Assembly: GCA_019635585.1 (NCBI GenBank)
Contig: JAHBZE010000001.1
Coordinates: forward strand, 1,550,001 to 1,614,000
Length of the DNA stretch: 64,000 bases
Direction: 5' to 3'
Source: Xanthobacteraceae bacterium
GTDB lineage: Bacteria; Pseudomonadota; Alphaproteobacteria; Rhizobiales; Xanthobacteraceae
The position numbers were made by a program, and so were the translations under genes. This document shows positions 59,357 through 64,000 of this stretch, piece after piece. The notes under the pieces are model-generated. The model did no database searches. It saw nothing but the letters and a program-made list of their open reading frames with translations, and was not told where the DNA came from. Numbering within the stretch: position 1 is the stretch's first letter; each line of letters opens with the position of its first letter.

Positions 59357-59394
59357 AAAAAGCAGTTAACGGCGGATTTTGGTCCGCCGTTAAC
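59357..59394 (-). terminator. Intrinsic terminator of rpsA
   Basis: On the minus strand GTTAACGGCGGA, 6-nt loop, TCCGCCGTTAAC, then TGCTTTTTG: 12-bp perfect arms (59365-59394), about 32 nt after the rpsA stop. Confidence 0.85.
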
Positions 59395-59426
59395 AAGCCG
59401 TTTGCCTAGTTTTACGCGAGAGAGGC

Positions 59427-61139
59427 TTACTTGCCGTCCCGCTGCTTCAACGCGGTGCCGAGAATGTCGCCGAGCGTCGCGCCCGAGTCCGAAGACCCGT
59501 ACTGTGCCACGGCTTCCTTCTCTTCGGCGATCTCGAGCGCCTTGATCGACACGCCGACCTTATGGGCCTTCTTGTCGAACAGGGTCACGCGGGCATCGAC
59601 CTTCTCGCCGACCGCAAAGCGCTCGGGGCGCTGATCGTTACGATCGCGTGCAAGGTCGGAGCGCTTGATGAAGGCGGTCATGTCGGTATCGACGATCTTC
59701 ACTTCGATACCGCCGTCGTTCACCGCGGTGACTTCGCAGGTCACGACCGCGCCCTTCTTGAGATCGCCGGCTTCCGCGAACGGATCGCCGCCGAGCTGCT
59801 TGATGCCGAGCGAGATGCGCTCCTTCTCGACGTCGACGTCGAGAACGACCGCTTTCACCATGTCGCCCTTCTTGAACTCCTCGATCACCTGCTCGCCCGG
59901 ACGGTTCCAGTCGAGGTCGGAGAGATGGACCATGCCGTCCACATCGCCGTCGAGGCCGATGAACAGACCGAACTCGGTCTTGTTCTTGACTTCGCCTTCG
60001 ACGGTCGAGCCCTGCGGGTGCTTCTCGGAGAAAGCTTCCCACGGATTCGCCATGGTCTGCTTGAGGCCGAGCGAGATACGGCGCTTGACCGGATCGACTT
60101 CGAGGATCTGCACTTCGACTTCCTGCGAGGTCGAGACGATCTTGCCCGGATGCACGTTCTTCTTGGTCCAGGACATTTCGGAGACGTGCACGAGACCCTC
60201 GATGCCCGGCTCCAGTTCGACGAACGCACCGTAGTCGGTGATGTTGGTGACGCGGCCCTTCATGCGCGCGCCGACCGCGAACTTGTCGGAGATGTTCTCC
60301 CACGGATCGCCCTGCAACTGCTTCATGCCGAGCGAGATGCGGTGGGTTTCGTGGTTGATCTTGATGATCTTGACCTTCACCTGCTGGCCGATGGTGAGCA
60401 CATCCGTCGGATGGTTCACGCGGCGCCAGGCGATGTCGGTAACGTGCAACAGGCCGTCGATGCCGCCGAGATCGACGAACGCACCGTAGTCGGTGATGTT
60501 CTTCACGACGCCGTCGATCACCTGACCTTCTTCAAGGCTCGACACGAGTTCCTGACGCTGGCCGGCGCGGGTTTCTTCGAGCACCGTGCGGCGCGAGACG
60601 ACGATGTTGCCCCGGCGGCGATCCATTTTCAGAATCTGGAACGGTTGCGAATTGTGCATCAGCGGGCCGACGTCGCGGATCGGACGGATGTCGACTTGGC
60701 TGCGCGGCAGGAAGGCCACGGCGCCGTCGAGATCGACGGTGTAGCCACCCTTGACCGAATTGAAGATGACGCCCTGCACCTTCTCGTTGTTGGTGAAGGC
60801 CTTCTCGAGCTTGCCCCAGCTCTCCTCGCGGCGCGCCTTGTCGCGCGACAGCACGGCTTCGCCGAGCGCGTTCTCGACGCGATCGAGGAAGACTTCGACT
60901 TCGTCGCCGACCTTGATGTCGGCGGTGCGGCCATGGCCCGCGAATTCGCGGAGCGGCACGCGGCCTTCGGTCTTCAGACCGATGTCGATGACGGCGATAT
61001 CCTTTTCGATTCCGACGACTTTGCCTTTGACGACGGAACCTTCCATGACGTCGTTCCGGGTGAACGACTCTTCGAGCATCGCGGCGAAATCTTCGCGGCT
61101 CGGATTCTTCTCAGCAGTAACAGTTGCGGCTCTAGCCAT
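59427..61139 (-). CDS. rpsA: 30S ribosomal protein S1
   Basis: Brings mRNA to the 30S subunit and unfolds leaders. 570 residues, six S1 repeats (for example GSVVKGKVVGIEKDIAVIDIG, GVVKNITDYGAFVDLGGIDGLLH, GRVTNITDYGAFVELEPGIEGLVH, GEVKNKTEFGLFIGLDGDVDGMVH). ATG 61139 with AGGA 9 nt upstream starts MARAATVTAEKNPSRED. The 218-nt gap from cmk is its leader; I see no clear promoter there. Confidence 0.98.
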   Translation of the reverse strand: MARAATVTAEKNPSREDFAAMLEESFTRNDVMEGSVVKGKVVGIEKDIAVIDIGLKTEGRVPLREFAGHGRTADIKVGDEVEVFLDRVENALGEAVLSRDKARREESWGKLEKAFTNNEKVQGVIFNSVKGGYTVDLDGAVAFLPRSQVDIRPIRDVGPLMHNSQPFQILKMDRRRGNIVVSRRTVLEETRAGQRQELVSSLEEGQVIDGVVKNITDYGAFVDLGGIDGLLHVTDIAWRRVNHPTDVLTIGQQVKVKIIKINHETHRISLGMKQLQGDPWENISDKFAVGARMKGRVTNITDYGAFVELEPGIEGLVHVSEMSWTKKNVHPGKIVSTSQEVEVQILEVDPVKRRISLGLKQTMANPWEAFSEKHPQGSTVEGEVKNKTEFGLFIGLDGDVDGMVHLSDLDWNRPGEQVIEEFKKGDMVKAVVLDVDVEKERISLGIKQLGGDPFAEAGDLKKGAVVTCEVTAVNDGGIEVKIVDTDMTAFIKRSDLARDRNDQRPERFAVGEKVDARVTLFDKKAHKVGVSIKALEIAEEKEAVAQYGSSDSGATLGDILGTALKQRDGK

Positions 61140-61357
61140 ACTTTTTCCTAAACGTCCGTGCGCCGGGGGTTCTCGTGGGTTGCGCCTCAAATCACGCGGG
61201 CTTTCCGGGCGGTTGCCCGAGAAGCAACTTCAGCCAAAAGCCAAAGCCGGCGCGGTTTCGCCGTGCGATCAGAGACGGTGTTTGAATTTCAGGACCGGGA
61301 ACTTCTGGCCGCAACGAGAAAGCAGGACGGGCATCCTCCAGATATGGAACGCGACTT

Positions 61358-61996
61358 TCAGGATCGCGTTCGGCCCGCCCGGGGTGCTTCCACGATTTTT
61401 ATGGCCGCCCGGAACGCGGCCTCTATATCCAAGTCGGTGGTATCCAGCAAGACGGCGTCCAGGGCTGGTTTCAAAGGCGCAATCGAGCGCTCCGAGTCCC
61501 GTTCGTCGCGCTTTTTTATGTCGGAAATGACTTCGCAATATTCGACCGGGGTCCGGCGCGCCGCGAGTTCGATATGGCGGCGCTTGGCCCGCACTTCCGG
61601 CGAGGCGGTGACAAAAAGCTTCACGTCAGCCTCGGGCGCGATCACGGTTCCGGTGTCCCGGCCGTCGAGCACGGCGCCGCCGGGCTGGCGGGCGAAGTCC
61701 TGCTGCAACTTCAAAAGCGCCGCACGCACACCCGGGATCGCGGCAACCTTTGACGCCGCTTCGCCGACTTCGTCGGAACGCAGGTGTTCCGGGTCGATCC
61801 TGAAGAGATCGAGTTCCTGCGCGACGCGGGCGGCCATCGCGGCATCATCGAGGGCGTGACCGGACTTCATCATCAGGTAGCCGACGCCGCGATAGAGCAT
61901 CCCGGTATCGAGATGCGGGAGGACATAATGCGCCGCAAGCTTCTTCGCGAGCGTGCCTTTGCCGGAGGCGGCGGGACCATCGACCGTAATGATCAC
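61358..61996 (-). CDS. cmk: Cytidylate kinase
   Basis: Phosphorylates CMP and dCMP. 212 residues with P-loop VDGPAASGKGTLAKKLA, DTGMLYRGVGYL, LDGRDTGTVIAPEADVKLFVTASPEVRAKRR and RDERDSERSIAPLKPA. Starts at GTG 61996, overlapping the aroA stop (GTGA). The last bases form an 8-bp hairpin (GAACGCGA/TCGCGTTC, 61347-61371) that continues past the stop. aroA-cmk-rpsA is a classic order. Confidence 0.96.
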   Translation of the reverse strand: MIITVDGPAASGKGTLAKKLAAHYVLPHLDTGMLYRGVGYLMMKSGHALDDAAMAARVAQELDLFRIDPEHLRSDEVGEAASKVAAIPGVRAALLKLQQDFARQPGGAVLDGRDTGTVIAPEADVKLFVTASPEVRAKRRHIELAARRTPVEYCEVISDIKKRDERDSERSIAPLKPALDAVLLDTTDLDIEAAFRAAIKIVEAPRAGRTRS

Positions 61997-63345
61997 GCGG
62001 AAATCTCCGCGCCGAGCATTTTCATATTTTCGACGAAAGCCGGAAAGCTCGTTGCGATGAAAGCGCCGTCATCGACCGCGACCGGCTTCTCGCTCGCAAG
62101 GCCCATCACGAGAAACGCCATCGCGAGGCGATGATCCATGTGGGTCTTTACCGTGCCGCCGCCCGTGACATGGCCCCGGCCGCCGACCAGAAGATCGTCG
62201 CCGAGCGTTTCGCAATCGACACCGTTGACGCGGAGTCCATCCGCAGTCGCGGCGAGCCGGTCGGATTCTTTGACGCGCAACTCCGAAAGCCCGCGCATGC
62301 GCGTGTCGCCTTTGGCAAAGGAGCTTGCTACCGCGAGCACGATATATTCGTCGATCATCGAAGGTGCGCGGTGCGCCGGGACATCGACGCCTTTCAGTTC
62401 CGAGTAGCGTACGCGCAAGTCGGCGATCGCCTCGCCGGCGTCGTCGCGGCGGTTCACCTCTTCGATGTTCGCACCCATTTCGCGCAAGGTTTCGATCAGC
62501 CCCGCGCGCAGCGGGTTAAGCAGCACGTTTTCGAGCACGATGTCGGAGCCGGGAACGACAAGTGCCGCGACCATCGGGAAAGCGGCGGAGGAAATATCCG
62601 ACGGCACGACGATTTTTTGCGGCTGCAGTTCGGGCCGCCCACGCAACACGATCTTGCGGCCGTGCGCGCCGTGCGGCTCGCTCGAAATCTTCGCACCGAA
62701 ATGCGAGAGCATTCTTTCGGTGTGATCGCGGGTCGCTTCCTTTTCGATCACCGTGGTCTCACCGTCGGCGCAAAGGCCGCAGAGAAGCACGGCCGATTTG
62801 ATCTGCGCGGAGGCGACCGGCGTTTCATAAACGATCGGAATCACTTCGCGTGCGCCGCGCAGGCGAAGCGGCAGCCTGCCGCCTTCGGCCTGCTCGACCG
62901 TTTCCGCGCCCATCTGCATCAAGGGATCGAGGATGCGCCGCATGGGGCGCTTGCGGAGCGAGGCGTCGCCGTCGAATACCGCCTCGAAGGGATGGCCCGC
63001 GACCACGCCCATGGTGAGCCGGCTGCCGGTTCCGGCATTGCCGAAGTCGAGCACGTCGCGAGGCGGAAGCAGTGTGCCGACGCCGAGCCCGTTCACCCGC
63101 CAGCGGCCTTCGTCCTCGCGGGCGACGGAAGCCCCCATCGCGCGCACAGCCTTCGCCGTGGCGATCACGTCCTCGCCTTCCAGCATGCCCTCGATTTCGG
63201 TGCGGCCTACAGTCAGCGCGCCGATCAGAAGCGCGCGGTGTGAGATCGACTTGTCGCCCGGCACGCGCAGGCGGCCCGAAAGCGCCCGGGCCTTGCCCGC
63301 AGCCATCGGAATCGTGTTCGTGCCATGGCGTGATGCGTTCGACAT
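61993..63345 (-). CDS. aroA: 3-phosphoshikimate 1-carboxyvinyltransferase (EPSP synthase), class II
   Basis: Sixth step of the shikimate pathway. 450 residues with LRVPGDKSISHRALLIGAL, LEGEDVIATAKAVRAMGA, GDASLRKRPMRRILDPL, MASAQIKSAV-like VASAQIKSAVLLCGL and APSMIDEYIVLAVA, which place it with the CP4-like class II enzymes. At the site where CP4 has Ala in NAATG, this protein has Gly (FGNAGTGSRL), the ordinary state. ATG 63345 has GGGGAGCG upstream. Divergent from the zinc-ribbon gene. Confidence 0.96.
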   Translation of the reverse strand: MSNASRHGTNTIPMAAGKARALSGRLRVPGDKSISHRALLIGALTVGRTEIEGMLEGEDVIATAKAVRAMGASVAREDEGRWRVNGLGVGTLLPPRDVLDFGNAGTGSRLTMGVVAGHPFEAVFDGDASLRKRPMRRILDPLMQMGAETVEQAEGGRLPLRLRGAREVIPIVYETPVASAQIKSAVLLCGLCADGETTVIEKEATRDHTERMLSHFGAKISSEPHGAHGRKIVLRGRPELQPQKIVVPSDISSAAFPMVAALVVPGSDIVLENVLLNPLRAGLIETLREMGANIEEVNRRDDAGEAIADLRVRYSELKGVDVPAHRAPSMIDEYIVLAVASSFAKGDTRMRGLSELRVKESDRLAATADGLRVNGVDCETLGDDLLVGGRGHVTGGGTVKTHMDHRLAMAFLVMGLASEKPVAVDDGAFIATSFPAFVENMKMLGAEISA

Positions 63346-63482
63346 TGCGCGCTCCCCTAGCACATGGCGTTCCGGGCCGTCTCGCCGAAGAAAAGCGCGC
63401 GTTCCCGGCCCTTGACAGGTTTAGGAGTGCGGTCCAAGGGAAGCCGCCTTTTCGAACGAGCGACTTTGAAGGAGCGAGCGGC

Positions 63483-63905
63483 GTGGCGAAACCCGAACTC
63501 GGCACCAAACGCGTCTGCCAGAGCTGCGGCGCCAAATTCTATGATCTTTCGAAGGACCCGATCACCTGCCCGAAATGCGGTGCGGTTTACGAGGTCATAG
63601 TGCCGGTCACGCGCGGCGGCCGTCCGGCCGCAGCGGCGGCTGGCGCTGCTGCGACCGCCGGCGCTGACGAAGTCGAGGCGCGCACCGAGGGCGCTGAGGT
63701 GATTTCGCTCGAGGATGCCGACGCGGAAGCCACCGGTTCCAAGAAGGGCGCGGTCGATCCCGAACTCGAAGCCGACGATGACGTCGAGGTCGAGGGCGGC
63801 GACGACGAAGAAGACAACACCTTCCTGGTGACCGACGAGGAAGAAGAAGGCGGTGACGTATCCGATATCATCGGCGACGGCATCGAAAAGGAAGAAGAGA
63901 ACTAG
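63483..63905 (+). CDS. TIGR02300-family acidic zinc-ribbon protein
   Basis: 140 residues from GTG 63483, with GAAGGAG 8 nt upstream. N-terminal MAKPELGTKRVCQSCGAKFYDL and DPITCPKCGAVYEV form a CxxC-x13-CxxC zinc ribbon (Cys12, 15, 29, 32); the FYDL piece is the 'FYDLN acid' family signature. The rest is Ala-rich, then strongly acidic (DDDVEVEGGDDEEDN, EKEEEN). Widespread in Alphaproteobacteria, function unknown. An upstream in-frame extension to 63072 is antisense to aroA and not credible. Divergent from aroA, followed by a tRNA. Confidence 0.9.
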   Translation: MAKPELGTKRVCQSCGAKFYDLSKDPITCPKCGAVYEVIVPVTRGGRPAAAAAGAAATAGADEVEARTEGAEVISLEDADAEATGSKKGAVDPELEADDDVEVEGGDDEEDNTFLVTDEEEEGGDVSDIIGDGIEKEEEN

Positions 63906-63980
63906 GCGCGTTGGCTTGGCTGCCTTTTGGCAGTAGAGATTTCGCGTTCCCTAGCCGGCTTCGAGCCGGCGACGGCCAGT

Positions 63981-64000
63981 GGGGCCATAGCTCAGTTGGG
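63981..64000 (+). tRNA. tRNA, probably tRNA-Ala (3' part outside window)
   Basis: The last 20 bases, GGGGCCATAGCTCAGTTGGG, match the acceptor 5' strand and the start of the D-arm (AGCTCAGTTGG) of bacterial tRNA-Ala. The anticodon is outside the window. A GCCGGC-TTCGA-GCCGGC hairpin (63954-63970) lies just upstream. Confidence 0.85.

Noticed and set aside
59562-61151. 529-codon + strand frame across rpsA
   Set aside because: Exact antisense of the six S1 repeats; its apparent repeats reflect rpsA.
61993-63345. Glyphosate-insensitive AroA
   Set aside because: It is class II by sequence, but the key Ala of CP4 is Gly here, so no such claim can be made.
63919-63933. Terminator after the zinc-ribbon gene (CTGCC-TTTT-GGCAG)
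   Set aside because: Five-bp stem with no T-run; too weak to call.

Overview
This 64-kb window is dense, GC-rich, single-copy chromosomal core DNA from an alphaproteobacterium of the order Hyphomicrobiales (Rhizobiales), most likely near the Bradyrhizobium/Rhodopseudomonas/Xanthobacteraceae side. The evidence is the gene order (lnt, PhrR-like regulator, metK; rimP-nusA-ylxR-infB-rbfA-truB-rpsO-pnp; fabI-fabB-fabA divergent from irr; dnaA-dnaN-recF-gyrB; tsaE-amgK fusion, murU, addB, addA, trxA), an Irr with an N-terminal GCP heme motif, a CP4-like (class II) AroA and an AccD that has lost its zinc-finger cysteines. Assignment below the order is a guess. I see no prophage, insertion sequence, CRISPR array, rRNA or plasmid gene, and no obvious gene decay.

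Layout. 1-3.4 kb: 3' part of lnt, an XRE regulator and metK. 3.3-13.9 kb: trmB, then the translation/RNA superoperon rimP to pnp on the + strand, with terminator-like hairpins placed at the starts of trmB, rimP and rbfA and structured leaders before rpsO and pnp. 14-16 kb: an aquaporin, a small secreted aromatic-rich protein preceded by a perfect CRP-type palindrome, and a Crp/Fnr regulator. 16-23.8 kb: fatty-acid genes fabA-fabB-fabI (minus), irr, and a run of small metabolic or secreted genes packed as convergent pairs. 23.8-31.4 kb: the replication cluster rpsT, dnaA, dnaN, recF, gyrB (minus). 31.5-39 kb: an enoyl-CoA hydratase, mutM, ubiE-ubiB, coaBC-dut, an Rrf2 regulator and cysK. 39-51 kb: a DivL-like histidine kinase, tsaE-amgK and murU (t6A tRNA modification plus peptidoglycan recycling), addB-addA (double-strand-break repair) and trxA. 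51-57 kb: trpF-trpB-X-trpA-accD-folC on the minus strand, where X is an uncharacterised secreted protein joined by 4-nt overlaps to both trpB and trpA. 56.5-63.4 kb: aroA-cmk-rpsA, then sppA-ihfB-lapA and an ornithine-cyclodeaminase-family gene. The right edge holds an acidic zinc-ribbon protein and the first 20 nt of a tRNA, probably tRNA-Ala.

Most genes are housekeeping. The observations that deserve a second look are: the secreted protein inside the trp operon; the metK terminator lying inside the 5' coding region of trmB; the CRP-type operator between two envelope genes and next to a CRP-like regulator; an Rrf2 protein without cluster cysteines beside cysK (CymR-like); the TsaE-AmgK fusion followed by MurU; and several core enzymes with altered signature residues (aquaporin filter, CoaC flap cysteine, MBL metal motif, MoeB zinc site). 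I did not find a convincing new defence system or other accessory system.
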